Shown piece by piece: positions 18,260 to 27,045 of a stretch of 64,000 bases of DNA. The notes beneath the pieces were generated by a model. It did not search any database, had not been told where the DNA came from, and saw only the letters and a program-made list of their open reading frames with translations. A program made the translations under genes and the position numbers. This DNA comes from JAENVU01 sp031430375. Its GTDB lineage: Bacteria > Actinomycetota > Acidimicrobiia > IMCC26256 > JAENVU01. The stretch spans positions 8,474 through 72,473 of the forward strand of contig JANPBJ010000144.1 of assembly GCA_031430375.1 (NCBI GenBank), read 5' to 3'. Positions within the stretch are counted from its first letter, which is position 1. Each line of letters opens with the position of its first letter.

Positions 18260-18613
18260 TCAGCTCCCGGCCCGCAGGATGCCCACTGCGGCGGCGCAAT
18301 CGAGTTCCACCGGGTCGCCGTCGCCCGGGACCGCTCCCGTGAACGTGGTCGCCATGATGCACGGGACCTGATACTCGCGGCTCACGATGCCGATATGACT
18401 CGACGGCGTGCCCGACATGCACACCACGGCGGTGAGCTCATCGAAGATCGGCGCGAGAAAGGTTGCGCCCGCATCCTGCACGCCGGCAATCACGCCGCCG
18501 GCGCCCGTGTCCATCAACGCGAGTACATCGTCGGGTGTGTGCAGCATCTGCCAGGTTCCGCGCACTGCCGCCGCGGTGAACACCGTGGTCCCGGTTCCGA
18601 GTTCGTCAGTCAT
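18260..18613 (-). CDS. Stand-alone PEP-utilising-enzyme mobile (phosphohistidine swivelling) domain
   Basis: 117 residues from ATG 18613. The core GTPSSHIGIVSREYQVPCIMAT matches the G-x-x-S-H-x-A-I-V-A-R-E-x-x-x-P pattern of the mobile domain of PEP synthase, PPDK and PTS enzyme I, in which the His is transiently phosphorylated. In those enzymes the domain lies between an ATP-grasp domain and a PEP-binding barrel; here neither is fused and neither is encoded nearby. Comparable split systems exist (for example phenylphosphate synthase subunits). The gene heads a three-gene operon and is divergent, over a 37-base gap, from the gene at 18651. A role in phosphotransfer to a small molecule or protein is inferred from the fold only. 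Confidence 0.8.
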   Translation of the reverse strand: MTDELGTGTTVFTAAAVRGTWQMLHTPDDVLALMDTGAGGVIAGVQDAGATFLAPIFDELTAVVCMSGTPSSHIGIVSREYQVPCIMATTFTGAVPGDGDPVELDCAAAVGILRAGS

Positions 18614-18650
18614 GACCCCGAACCTACCGCGCCTCCTAGATTGACTCCCC

Positions 18651-19268
18651 GTGGACGAACCTCCCGGAGACGAACGGCCTTCCAAGGATCGGGGCGAGGG
18701 ACGGCCGGTGTTACTCCAACTCCGCCTGCGGGGGAAGATCCTCGACCCGGCCTCTCCCGCCAGCGCCGCGCTCGTTGGCAGCGGGCACGCGAGCACCCGC
18801 GGCCAACACCTCATCTTGTCCCCGGCGGGCCGGGCCGTGGCAGAAACGGAGTTCCGGTTCGACCTCGATGACCCCGCAGGCTTCCATGGCGCCACGCGCG
18901 CCGCGTACGAGCAGTTTCTCCCCCGCAACGTGGAAGTCATCCGCGTCTGCAACGACTGGCAGGTACGCGCCGGCGGTGCGCCGAACGACCATCGCGACGC
19001 CGCGTACGACTGGGGCCTCATCGACCGCCTCGCCACCATCGACGACCGGATCGGACCCGTCATCCGACGCCTCGGCAAGGCGGTCGCCCACTTCGACGGG
19101 TACCGCCCCCGGCTGCGCTCCGCTCGCACCAGGGTGGAGGACGGCGATCGGGAATGGTTCACCTCACCCCGGATCGACTCGTATCACACCGTCTGGATGG
19201 AACTCCACGAGCATCTGCTGGTGGCATTGGGCCTTGAGCGGTCTGCGGAAAGCGCCGAGACCTCCTGA
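18651..19268 (+). CDS. Uncharacterised protein, possible winged-helix regulator
   Basis: 205 residues from GTG 18651. The region around residues 25-65 (LQLRLRGKILDPASPASAALVGSG, then LILSPAGRAVAETE) resembles the recognition helix and wing of a MarR/PadR-type winged helix, where LTPAGRxLAE is common; this is a weak match. The C-terminal half is helical (GLIDRLATIDDRIGPVIRRLG, YHTVWMELHEHLLVALGL). It faces away from the phosphohistidine-domain operon across only 37 bases, the usual place for a local regulator, and overlapping promoters are likely. It is followed 2 bases later by an alpha/beta hydrolase. I cannot assign a family with certainty. Confidence 0.55.
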   Translation: MDEPPGDERPSKDRGEGRPVLLQLRLRGKILDPASPASAALVGSGHASTRGQHLILSPAGRAVAETEFRFDLDDPAGFHGATRAAYEQFLPRNVEVIRVCNDWQVRAGGAPNDHRDAAYDWGLIDRLATIDDRIGPVIRRLGKAVAHFDGYRPRLRSARTRVEDGDREWFTSPRIDSYHTVWMELHEHLLVALGLERSAESAETS

Positions 19269-19270
19269 GC

Positions 19271-20173
19271 ATGCAACAACGTTGGTTCGACTGTGACGGC
19301 CGCTTCGTCCACACCGTGGACTGGGAGCCCGAGACCGTTGACCCCGCCGCGGCCCCCGTGGTTCTGATCCACGGACTCGGCGGCAGCACGATCAGTTGGG
19401 AACTCGTGGGCCAGCACCTCAGCGATCGGCTGCGGACGCGGGTGACCGCGCTCGACCTTCCCGGGTTTGGCAAGACACGCTGTCCCGAACTGCCCACCGG
19501 CTTCGAGGCTCACCGCCATGTGGTCAAGACGCTGCTCACCGAACGTGGCCCCGCGATCGTGGCGGGCAACTCGATGGGCGGGGCAATCACTGTCTCCCTC
19601 GCGCAGCGCCACCCGGAGCTCGTGCGCGCCATGGTGTTGGTCAACGCGGCCTACCCACGCCCGTCGGGCAACTTCGACCAGCTCACTCGTACGGCCAAGT
19701 TCGCGGCGCTCACGTTTCCCAAGGCTGCAACTCCCGTGGTCAACGCGCGCGCTCGGAGGCTCGGGCCGGTCGGGATGGTGGACGCGACAATGCTGTTCGT
19801 CCTCTCCGACCCCAAACGACTCGACGGGGACCTGCGCGACCGGCTCATCGAACTCGCCGCGCTGCGCCAGTCGTACCCCGAGGCCGCGGTCGCCTACGCG
19901 CAGAGCGGCGGCACATTGTTCCGGTATCTCGCGTTCCGCATGCGATCGGATCTCAACACTGTGACGGTACCCACACTCGTCGTGCACGGCACCCGGGACC
20001 GTTTGGTTCCTGTGTCGTTCGCGCGCGCGGTCGCGCAGCGGCGAAGTGACTGGACGTACCACGAACTCAACGACTGCGGCCACGCACCGCAACTCGAGTG
20101 GCCGGCGCGCTTCGTCGACGTCGTCAGCGGGTGGACGGAGCAGGCGCTTCGAGATCCAGCAACGCTCGCTTGA
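19271..20173 (+). CDS. Alpha/beta hydrolase
   Basis: 300 residues, complete. VVLIHGLGGSTISWELV carries the oxyanion-hole HG motif. VAGNSMGGAI has the nucleophile elbow with Ser101. The likely acid is Asp243 in HGTRDRLVP and the base His271 in NDCGHAPQ. All catalytic elements are present, but the substrate (ester, epoxide, haloalkane or C-C bond) cannot be told. It begins 2 bases after the preceding gene's stop, so they are probably co-transcribed. Its last 50 bases overlap the convergent ogt gene. Confidence 0.88.
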   Translation: MQQRWFDCDGRFVHTVDWEPETVDPAAAPVVLIHGLGGSTISWELVGQHLSDRLRTRVTALDLPGFGKTRCPELPTGFEAHRHVVKTLLTERGPAIVAGNSMGGAITVSLAQRHPELVRAMVLVNAAYPRPSGNFDQLTRTAKFAALTFPKAATPVVNARARRLGPVGMVDATMLFVLSDPKRLDGDLRDRLIELAALRQSYPEAAVAYAQSGGTLFRYLAFRMRSDLNTVTVPTLVVHGTRDRLVPVSFARAVAQRRSDWTYHELNDCGHAPQLEWPARFVDVVSGWTEQALRDPATLA

Positions 20174-20666
20174 GCGCGATCCCGTTCTGCCGGGTCTCCC
20201 CGTACCCGCCGCCGTACCCACCAATTCCGTTGGCCGCAACGACGCGATGACACGGGATCACGAACGGCACCGGATTGCGGGCCATCGTGGTTCCCACGGC
20301 GCGGGCCGCGCCGGGTCGCCCCGCCATCACCGCGAGTTCGCCGTACGTCACGGTCTCGCCGTAGGGCACCTCCATGCGCAACGTGTCCAAGACATGGCGT
20401 TGGAACTCGGAAAGTCGTGAAGCGCCCAGGTCCACCGGCATCTCGAACACCTGGCGCCGACCGCAGAAGAAGTCATCGATCTGACGCGCGACGGCCCGGT
20501 CTCGACGCGGCGCGTTCACAAACTCTTCGTCGTCGGCCGGCGCTTCGATCCCCGTCGTTCCCGGCTCCACGCGCGGCAGCGTGATGCGTTCAACTCCGCC
20601 GGGACCAACGACCACCACGATGTCGCCGAACGGGATCGTCTGACGCCACCAACGCGCTGCTTTCAA
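20124..20666 (-). CDS. ogt: Methylated-DNA--[protein]-cysteine S-methyltransferase
   Basis: 180 residues from TTG 20666, of the usual MGMT length. SEFQRHVLDTLRMEVPYGETVTYGELA is the helix-turn-helix recognition region. RAVGTTMARNPVPFVIPCHRVV contains the suicide acceptor Cys139 in PCHRV with its Asn hinge, and GIGGYGGGYGETRQNGIALKRALL is the C-terminal helix. It repairs O6-alkylguanine by irreversible transfer of the alkyl group to the cysteine. The N-terminal domain is short and lacks an Ada phosphotriester cysteine cluster, so it is the Ogt/MGMT type. The 3' end overlaps the alpha/beta hydrolase gene by 50 bases in convergent orientation. Confidence 0.92.
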   Translation of the reverse strand: MKAARWWRQTIPFGDIVVVVGPGGVERITLPRVEPGTTGIEAPADDEEFVNAPRRDRAVARQIDDFFCGRRQVFEMPVDLGASRLSEFQRHVLDTLRMEVPYGETVTYGELAVMAGRPGAARAVGTTMARNPVPFVIPCHRVVAANGIGGYGGGYGETRQNGIALKRALLDLEAPAPSTR

Positions 20667-20722
20667 GGCGAGATCGCGGTCACGACGAGATCGATGTCAT
20701 AAGGAGATCAACAGCGGGCCGG

Positions 20723-21715
20723 TTAGATCAGACCGAGTGCCGTGATCTCGTCGCGTTCCGAGACGAGTTCTGCCGTGGTCACCGCAAGTTTCTCCTGCGC
20801 GAAGTCGTCATGACCCAGCCCTTCCACCACGTTCCAGCCGCCGTTGCCATCAGCGGCAACCGGGAAGCCGTACTGGAGACCCTCGGGCGTTCCGTACTCT
20901 CCCCGACTCGCGACGGCGAGGCTCGCCCAGCCACCGGACGGCGGAACCGTGTGCACGCTGTTCACGGAGTCGATGGCGGCGTTGGCCGCCGACGCGGCCG
21001 ACGACAAGCCACGCGCTTCGATAATCGCCGCGCCTCGCTTCTGCACGGTCTCGATAAACGGCCCGCGCAACCAGTCGGGATCATCGATGACGGCCGCTGC
21101 CGGCTTGCCGCCGATCTGGGCATTCGCAAAGTCGGGGTACTGGGTCGCGGAATGGTTTCCCCAGATCGTCACGTTGGTGACATCACTCACCGGGACGCCG
21201 GCCTTCTGCGCGAGCTGGGTCTGGGCGCGGTTCTGATCGAGGCGGGTCATCGCGAACCAACGCTCGGCCGGGATGTCGGGCGCGTTGCTCCGTGCGATGA
21301 GGCAGTTGGTGTTGCACGGGTTGCCGACTACCAGCACGCGCACGTCCGACGCCGCGTGCGCGTTGATCGCCTCGCCCTGAGGCTTGAAGATCCCACCATT
21401 CACCTTGAGGAGATCGCCGCGCTCCATGCCGGCCTTGCGTGGGATCGATCCCACGAGCAGCGCCCAACTCGTACCGTCAAACGCGGTCGTGAGATCCGAG
21501 GTGGTCTCAATCCCGGCGAGGAGGGGAAACGCGCAATCGTCGAGTTCCATAGCCACCCCACCGAGGGCCTGCATCGCGGGCTCGATCTCGAGGAGGCGCA
21601 GGACCACTGGCTGGTCCGGACCGAGAAGCTGGCCGGACGCGATCCGGAAGAGGATGGCGTACCCGATCTGCCCGGCCGCGCCCGTGACAGTGACATGAAC
21701 TGGAATCTTGGACAT
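20723..21715 (-). CDS. mdh: Malate dehydrogenase (NAD-dependent)
   Basis: 330 residues, the length of the cytosolic-type (group with longer loops) MDH. The NAD-binding site is VTVTGAAGQIGYAILFRIASG. RLLEIEPAMQALGGVAMELDDCAF, VLVVGNPCNTNCLIA, MTRLDQNRAQTQLA and VTIWGNHSATQYPDF follow, giving the substrate arginines and the catalytic His of GNHSATQYP. It interconverts malate and oxaloacetate in the TCA cycle. It lies on the same strand as icd, sucCD and a B12-binding mutase subunit, an unusual gathering of TCA genes. A J-domain gene lies 52 bases upstream. Confidence 0.95.
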   Translation of the reverse strand: MSKIPVHVTVTGAAGQIGYAILFRIASGQLLGPDQPVVLRLLEIEPAMQALGGVAMELDDCAFPLLAGIETTSDLTTAFDGTSWALLVGSIPRKAGMERGDLLKVNGGIFKPQGEAINAHAASDVRVLVVGNPCNTNCLIARSNAPDIPAERWFAMTRLDQNRAQTQLAQKAGVPVSDVTNVTIWGNHSATQYPDFANAQIGGKPAAAVIDDPDWLRGPFIETVQKRGAAIIEARGLSSAASAANAAIDSVNSVHTVPPSGGWASLAVASRGEYGTPEGLQYGFPVAADGNGGWNVVEGLGHDDFAQEKLAVTTAELVSERDEITALGLI

Positions 21716-21767
21716 AGGTCGAACTTAGTGAGGAAACCTCGCCTCGGGGGCACCGGACTCGTGTGCC

Positions 21768-22547
21768 TCAGGGTTTGGTGCTGTCCGGCACGTCACTGAG
21801 TAACGCTTCTCTTGCTTCGCGGAGCTCCGCGATGCGTTCGGCCGCCGCATCGGACTGGCCGCCGTGGTCGGGATGCGCCAGGCGGAGCAACCGGCGGAAC
21901 CGCCGCTGAATATCGGTCCGATCGAGCACGCCACCCGCTCCCAGGCCGAGCACCTCCATGGCCCATCGGCGTTCGGCGGGCACTCCGACCCACGGCGACC
22001 CATCGAAGGTGCTGTAGGCATCGGCCACCGGTCCCATCCCGGCTGCCGGCGGGGCCAGTATCGGGATGCCTTCCATCAACCGCCGCACGATGAAGGGTTC
22101 CGGGATCACACCGGGCTGCGCGACCGCAGCCTCGATCGCGCGCACCGCGCGGCGCCGCACACTGGAGCCGAGCGATCCCGCCGCCAGGATCGCACCCAAC
22201 ACCTGCGGACCAGGCGCGCCGTGCACATCGAGCTCCACGATGAACCGACCCTCTTCTTCCAACAGCCGGTGGCGTGAGCGGTCGAGGCCGTGGACGTCGG
22301 TCTGGAGCCGGTGGCGCAGCGCGATGCTCGGCACCGTGATCCCATGGCGCGCCACCTCGTGGAGCAACCGAGGGAGGTCGTCGAGCTGTTCGCCCGCGAA
22401 GGACCCGACGTGTTCGGCCACCACCGCCGCGAGCAGCCCGGCGCCGTGCGCGGCACCCGTCATCGGCAGGTACTGATCGCCGAGCGCGACCCGACGCGTC
22501 GGCATGTGCCGACGGGTGTGGCGGATCAACAACTCGGCGAGAATCAC
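21768..22547 (-). CDS. J-domain (DnaJ-like) protein
   Basis: 259 residues. The C-terminal 70 residues form a J domain: DRTDIQRRFRRLLRLAHPDHGG with the HPD tripeptide, then AAERIAELREAREALLSD. The N-terminal 190 residues are not recognised. They contain segments such as GRFIVELDVHGAPGPQVLGAI and a run of short helices, without Cys-rich or Gly/Phe regions. C-terminal J domains are typical of co-chaperones dedicated to one client (type III). It sits between icd and mdh on the same strand, so a link to those enzymes is possible but unsupported. Confidence 0.78.
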   Translation of the reverse strand: MILAELLIRHTRRHMPTRRVALGDQYLPMTGAAHGAGLLAAVVAEHVGSFAGEQLDDLPRLLHEVARHGITVPSIALRHRLQTDVHGLDRSRHRLLEEEGRFIVELDVHGAPGPQVLGAILAAGSLGSSVRRRAVRAIEAAVAQPGVIPEPFIVRRLMEGIPILAPPAAGMGPVADAYSTFDGSPWVGVPAERRWAMEVLGLGAGGVLDRTDIQRRFRRLLRLAHPDHGGQSDAAAERIAELREAREALLSDVPDSTKP

Positions 22548-22613
22548 CCTTGGCTCACCTCCGAAAAGGGTTCGGCGCGGCGCGAACTCACGGATGAGCG
22601 ACCGGCGTCACGG

Positions 22614-23810
22614 TTACAGACGGTCGACGATGGCCTGCGCGAACGCGGAGCACTTCACCTCGGTGGCACCATCCATCTGGCGGGCGAAGTCGTACGTCAC
22701 GACCTTGTCGCCGATGGTTGCTTCCAGCGCGCGCACGATGTCATCCGCGGCGGCTTGCCAGCCCAGGTGTTCGAACATCATCACACCGGAGAGCAGCACC
22801 GATCCGGGATTGACCTTGTCCTGACCTGCGTACTTCGGTGCCGTGCCGTGGGTGGCCTCGAAGATCCCGTGACCCGTCACATAGTTGATGTTGCCTCCGG
22901 GTGCGATCCCGATGCCGCCCACTTGCGCGGCCAGCGCGTCGGAGAGATAGTCGCCGTTCAAGTTGGTGGTGGCGATCACGTCGAACTCGTCCGGCCGCGT
23001 CAACACCTGTTGCAGCGTGATGTCGGCGATGGAGTCCTTGACGAGCACCTTGTCGCCCGGATCGCCACCGCAGTCGTCCCAACCCACGGCCACATCGGAG
23101 AACTCGTCGCGCGTGAGCTCGTAGCCCCAGTTCATGAACGCACCTTCGGTGAACTTCTGAATGTTGCCCTTGTGGACGATGGTCACCGACTTCCGCTGAT
23201 GCGACACCGCGTATTCGATCGCGGCGCGCACAAGGCGCTTCGAACCCGTTTCGGAAATCGGCTTGATCCCCACACCGGAGTCGGGCCGAATGGTCCACCC
23301 CATCTCGTCGTGAAGCATCTCGATCAGACGCTTCGCTTCGGGCGTCCCCTCTTCCACTTCAAGGCCCGCGTAGATGTCTTCGGTGTTCTCCCGAAAGATC
23401 ACCATGTCGACCTTCTCGGGGTGCTTCACCGGCGACGGCACTCCCGTGAACCACCGCACCGGACGCAAACACACGTAGAGGTCAAGGATCTGGCGCAGCG
23501 CCACGTTGAGCGAGCGGATCCCACCACCGATCGGCGTGGTCAGTGGTCCCTTGATACCGATGAGGTACTCGCGGAACGCGTCGACGGTTTCATCGGGCAA
23601 CCAATTCCCGGTTTGGTCGAACGCCTTCTGGCCTGCGAGCACTTCCATCCATCCGATGGTGTTGCCGTGTTTCGCCGCGGCGGCATCGAGCACGAGCTTG
23701 GCGGCGGGCCAAATATCCACGCCGGTGCCATCACCTTCGATGAACGGGATGATCGGTTCGGTACCCACGTTGAGCGAGCCGTCGGCGTTCTGGGTGATCT
23801 TCTCGGGCAT
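22614..23810 (-). CDS. icd: Isocitrate dehydrogenase, NADP-type
   Basis: 398 residues from ATG 23810. The N-terminus PIIPFIEGDGTGVDIWPAA, the substrate loop RSLNVALRQILDLYVCLRPVRW (phosphorylation-loop serine and arginines) and FRENTEDIYAGLE all match the E. coli-type homodimeric enzyme. VAVGWDDCGG and the NADP-site region FEATHGTAPKYAG follow. It oxidatively decarboxylates isocitrate to 2-oxoglutarate, giving NADPH. The small zinc-ribbon membrane-protein gene lies 41 bases upstream and the J-domain protein 66 bases downstream, all on one strand. Confidence 0.94.
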   Translation of the reverse strand: MPEKITQNADGSLNVGTEPIIPFIEGDGTGVDIWPAAKLVLDAAAAKHGNTIGWMEVLAGQKAFDQTGNWLPDETVDAFREYLIGIKGPLTTPIGGGIRSLNVALRQILDLYVCLRPVRWFTGVPSPVKHPEKVDMVIFRENTEDIYAGLEVEEGTPEAKRLIEMLHDEMGWTIRPDSGVGIKPISETGSKRLVRAAIEYAVSHQRKSVTIVHKGNIQKFTEGAFMNWGYELTRDEFSDVAVGWDDCGGDPGDKVLVKDSIADITLQQVLTRPDEFDVIATTNLNGDYLSDALAAQVGGIGIAPGGNINYVTGHGIFEATHGTAPKYAGQDKVNPGSVLLSGVMMFEHLGWQAAADDIVRALEATIGDKVVTYDFARQMDGATEVKCSAFAQAIVDRL

Positions 23811-23851
23811 CGGGTTCCTTCGGGTTCGGGGGCAGTTGCGGGACGTGTCGC

Positions 23852-24043
23852 TCAGGCCGTGAGGCCAACGACGAGGAGCGTGAGTGCGAAGACCACGACG
23901 AGCGCGCCCGTCATGAGCCATAGCGTCGCGCCTGCGAAGGGGTTGGGGCGATCCGGGCCGAACTCCGAGGAGAGCCCGCAGGATTCGCACCGGGTTTCGG
24001 GGTCGTGCGGGAGTCCGCACAAGGAACACAGAGTGGAGTTCAT
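23852..24043 (-). CDS. Small zinc-ribbon single-pass membrane protein
   Basis: 63 residues from ATG 24043, a start that overlaps the folD stop (ATGA). The N-terminus has two CxxC pairs (CSLCGLPH and CESCG), a zinc-ribbon pattern. The last 25 residues, LWLMTGALVVVFALTLLVVGL, form one membrane helix. Such tiny zinc-ribbon/TM proteins are common and mostly unstudied; no function is assigned. The four-base overlap and codon use support real expression with folD. Confidence 0.75.
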   Translation of the reverse strand: MNSTLCSLCGLPHDPETRCESCGLSSEFGPDRPNPFAGATLWLMTGALVVVFALTLLVVGLTA

Positions 24044-24894
24044 AGGGCGTTGCGCTCGGCGATCTCGACCAGGTTGCGGAACAGCATCGCGATCGTGGTC
24101 GGTCCAATGCCGCCCACGCGGGGCGTGATCCAGCCCGCCACTTCCTCGCACGCCACGTCCACGTCGGGCAACAACGTTCGGCCCTTGTACCGGACACCGG
24201 CACCGACGACGACGCAGCCGGGCGTGAGGTGCTCCGGCTGGATGATTCCGGGCACGCCCGCCGCCGCGATCACGATGTCCGCGGCACGCGTGTATTTCGC
24301 CCAGTCGGCGACACCGGTGTGCACGACCGTGACCGCGGCGTTCGCGGTCGGACGCTTCTGCGAGAGCAACAACGCGAGCGGTCGACCGATGGTGAGGCCG
24401 CGGCCCAAGATGCAGACGCCCCGGCCCGCTACGGGGATGTCGTAGTGCGCGAGCAGCGCCTCGATCCCGCCCGGTGTGCATGGAACCGGGCCGGGCATCG
24501 AGAGGGCGATCCGGCCGAGGTTGACCGGGTGCATCCCGTCCACGTCTTTGTCGGGATCCAGCGTGAACAGTGCGGACTCAAAATCGATATGGGGCGGCGG
24601 AGGGTACTGGAACAACACCGCGTCGATCGCGGGATCGGCGTTGAGCGCGGCTACGGCCGCGAGCACGTCGGCTTGGGTCGCATCCGCGGCCAGGTGAACA
24701 TCGGCGGAGTGGCAACCGAGTTCCGCGGCCTTGGCGTGTTTCATACCCACGTACCTCGCGCTCGCGTCGTCTTGACCCACGAGCAGCGTGGCGAGACCGG
24801 GAGTGAACCCGCGATCCACGAGCGAAACGATGCGCGGCTTGAGATCTGCGAACACTGCATCGGCCACCGGCGCGCCGGGCATCAATATCGTCAC
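24040..24894 (-). CDS. folD: Bifunctional methylenetetrahydrofolate dehydrogenase / cyclohydrolase
   Basis: 284 residues. VGQDDASARYVGMKHAKAAELG contains the Tyr/Lys active site. LFQYPPPPHIDFESALFTLDPDKDVDGMHPVNLGRI and PCTPGGIEALL are family signatures, and the Rossmann loop is CILGRGLTIGRPLALLL. A YPPP sequence replaces the more usual QLPLP. The protein oxidises 5,10-methylene-THF and hydrolyses the methenyl form to 10-formyl-THF, the donor used by the neighbouring purH and purN. It begins 29 bases after the purH stop. Confidence 0.94.
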   Translation of the reverse strand: MTILMPGAPVADAVFADLKPRIVSLVDRGFTPGLATLLVGQDDASARYVGMKHAKAAELGCHSADVHLAADATQADVLAAVAALNADPAIDAVLFQYPPPPHIDFESALFTLDPDKDVDGMHPVNLGRIALSMPGPVPCTPGGIEALLAHYDIPVAGRGVCILGRGLTIGRPLALLLSQKRPTANAAVTVVHTGVADWAKYTRAADIVIAAAGVPGIIQPEHLTPGCVVVGAGVRYKGRTLLPDVDVACEEVAGWITPRVGGIGPTTIAMLFRNLVEIAERNAL

Positions 24895-24923
24895 GAGCGC
24901 CTCGCTTCGGTCACAGTTCTCTC

Positions 24924-26423
24924 CTAGGGGAGGAAGTGGCGTTCGCCGGTGAGGACCATCGCGAGGCCGAGTTCATCGGCACGCGCCGTCACTTCGTCGT
25001 CCCGCATCGCGCCACCCGGTTGCAACACCACGGCCACGCCGGCAGCCGCGGCCGCTTCCACGCCATCGGGGAACGGATAGAACGCGTCCGACGCGCCCGC
25101 GCCGCCCACCGCGCGGCCGTTGGCCTTCTTCGCCGCGATCTCACCCGATTCCACGCGATTCTGTTGACCCGCCCCGATGCCCACCGCCTGACCGTCCTTG
25201 ACGAGCACGATCGCGTTGGACTTCACGTGGCCACAAATACGCCACGCGAGCTCGGCATCGGTCCATTGCTCCGCAGTCGGCGCCACCTTGGTGACCACTC
25301 GCCAGTCGTCCCGACCGGCGGCAAAATGGGCCGCGTCCTGCACCAGGAAACCGCCGGTGATCTGGCGAAACTCGCGAGGCTCGCCCGTGGGAAGCGGTGC
25401 CTCGAGCAGGCGCGTGTTCTTGCGTTTCGCGCGCAGCGCGTCGAGCGCACCGGGTGAATAGCTCGGCGCGATCACCACGTCGGCCTGGGGACCACTGGCC
25501 ATGAGCGCGGCGGTGGCGTCGTCGATCGGCCGGTTGAAGGCCACGATCCCGCCGAACGCGGAGCGCTCATCGCACTCCAGCGCACGCTGGTAGGCGGTCG
25601 CCAGATCATCGGCCACCGCGACCCCACACGGGTTCGCATGTTTGATGATGGCGCAGACCGCACGATCACCGAGGTCGTGCGCGAGTTTCCACGCCGCCTC
25701 GGTGTCGTAGATGTTGAGGTAGCTGAGTGCGAGGCCGCCGTGCTGGACCACGCCGTCCCACCAGCTGGTCGTGCCGACGCGGCGGTAGCGCGCGCCCTGC
25801 TGGTGCGGGTTCTCGCCGTACCGCAGGGTCTCGTCGGTACGCGTGAGCGGGAGCACGAGGTGCCGGGGAAGTGCATCGCCGTCCTGGAGCCACTCCACGA
25901 TCGCGGCGTCATACGCTGCGGTGTGGGCGAACGCTTCCAACGCCAGCGTGCGGCGCGTGCGGTCGGTGAGCTTTCCATCGGTGCGCAACTCAGTCAGGAC
26001 CAACTCGTACTGGTCCGGGCTCGTCACGATCCCCACGTGCGCGTGGTTCTTGGCCGCGGCGCGGGTCATCGCCGGCCCACCGATATCGATGAGCTCGATC
26101 GACGGGTTGGTCTCGAACGGGTACAGATTCGAGACCACGAGATCGAACGGCTCGATGCCGTACTCGGCCATGTCGGCCTGGTGGCTCGGGCTCGTCGGAT
26201 CCGCGAGGAGACCGCCGTGCACTTTGGGGTGCAGCGTGACCACCCGGTGGTCCAAGATCGCCGGCACCCCCGTGATCTCTGCAACGTCGGTGACCGGGAT
26301 ACCCGCGGCTGCAATCGCCGTCGCGGTCCCGCCACTCGACACCAACTCGGAGCCGAGATCATGCAGCGCGCGGGCGAACTCCACGATCCCCGTCTTGTCG
26401 TAGACCGACAACAGCGCGCGCAT
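24924..26423 (-). CDS. purH: Bifunctional AICAR formyltransferase / IMP cyclohydrolase
   Basis: 499 residues. The N-terminal MGS-like IMP cyclohydrolase domain is seen in ALLSVYDKTGIVEFARALHDLGSELVSSGGTA and GGLLADPTSPSH. The C-terminal transformylase carries LRYGENPHQQGA, IIKHANPCGVAVADDL (Lys-His catalytic pair) and SDAFYPFPDGVEAAA, with the usual end GxRHFLP. It performs the last two steps of IMP synthesis with 10-formyl-THF. The start overlaps the purN stop by one base (TGATG), so the pair is translationally coupled. Confidence 0.95.
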   Translation of the reverse strand: MRALLSVYDKTGIVEFARALHDLGSELVSSGGTATAIAAAGIPVTDVAEITGVPAILDHRVVTLHPKVHGGLLADPTSPSHQADMAEYGIEPFDLVVSNLYPFETNPSIELIDIGGPAMTRAAAKNHAHVGIVTSPDQYELVLTELRTDGKLTDRTRRTLALEAFAHTAAYDAAIVEWLQDGDALPRHLVLPLTRTDETLRYGENPHQQGARYRRVGTTSWWDGVVQHGGLALSYLNIYDTEAAWKLAHDLGDRAVCAIIKHANPCGVAVADDLATAYQRALECDERSAFGGIVAFNRPIDDATAALMASGPQADVVIAPSYSPGALDALRAKRKNTRLLEAPLPTGEPREFRQITGGFLVQDAAHFAAGRDDWRVVTKVAPTAEQWTDAELAWRICGHVKSNAIVLVKDGQAVGIGAGQQNRVESGEIAAKKANGRAVGGAGASDAFYPFPDGVEAAAAAGVAVVLQPGGAMRDDEVTARADELGLAMVLTGERHFLP

Positions 26424-26995
26424 CAGTGCTCCTTCTCAGTCTCTTCCTGCGCGATGAGTTCGCTCAGGACCGCGGGATAGATGCGACGTTCCACATCCTT
26501 GATTCGTTCGTGCAGGGTCTCAACGGTGTCGTCGGCCAATACCGGCACCGATTCCTGGGCCAACATCGGGCCGTCGTCCACGTCGAGCCGGGCGTAATGG
26601 ACCGTACATCCCGTGACCTTGACACCGGCTTCGAATGCCGCTTCCACGGCGTGCCATCCCTTGAACGCGGGGAGCAGGGCGGGGTGGGTATTGACGATCC
26701 GGTCTGGGAACGCATCGTGGATTGGCTTCTCGAGGATGGTCCCGAAGCCGGCCATGGCAATCAGGTCCACCTCGTAGCGGGCCAACACGTCGACGACCTC
26801 ATGGGTATAGGCCACGCGGTCGAAGGCGGCTCCGTAGCTCGATCGCAACACCACCTCGGCCGGCACCCCCGCAGTTTCGGCTCGGCCGGTAGCGGCACAC
26901 TCACGGTCGACGATCACCACCACGATGGGCAGATCCGCGTCCAGCAGGGCCTGGAGAATCGTCCCGCTGCCCGACGCCAACACTCCAATCCGCAT
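26423..26995 (-). CDS. purN: Phosphoribosylglycinamide formyltransferase
   Basis: 190 residues. MRIGVLASGSGTILQALLDA is the GAR-binding phosphate loop. RIVNTHPALLPAFKGWHAV carries the catalytic Asn/His, and HYARLDVDDGPMLAQESVPV carries the catalytic Asp. It transfers a formyl group from 10-formyl-THF to GAR. With purH and folD downstream it forms a compact purine/one-carbon unit. A 15-bp-arm inverted repeat lies between its start and the sucD stop. Confidence 0.94.
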   Translation of the reverse strand: MRIGVLASGSGTILQALLDADLPIVVVIVDRECAATGRAETAGVPAEVVLRSSYGAAFDRVAYTHEVVDVLARYEVDLIAMAGFGTILEKPIHDAFPDRIVNTHPALLPAFKGWHAVEAAFEAGVKVTGCTVHYARLDVDDGPMLAQESVPVLADDTVETLHERIKDVERRIYPAVLSELIAQEETEKEH

Positions 26996-27045
26996 TGCCC
27001 GCCAACCTACCCGCGGCCGCCGGTTCAGCCACAGGTCGGACCCAC

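Noticed and set aside
22290..24128. 612-codon open frame on the plus strand over icd
   Set aside because: Antisense to icd with shadow-type composition; icd is certain.
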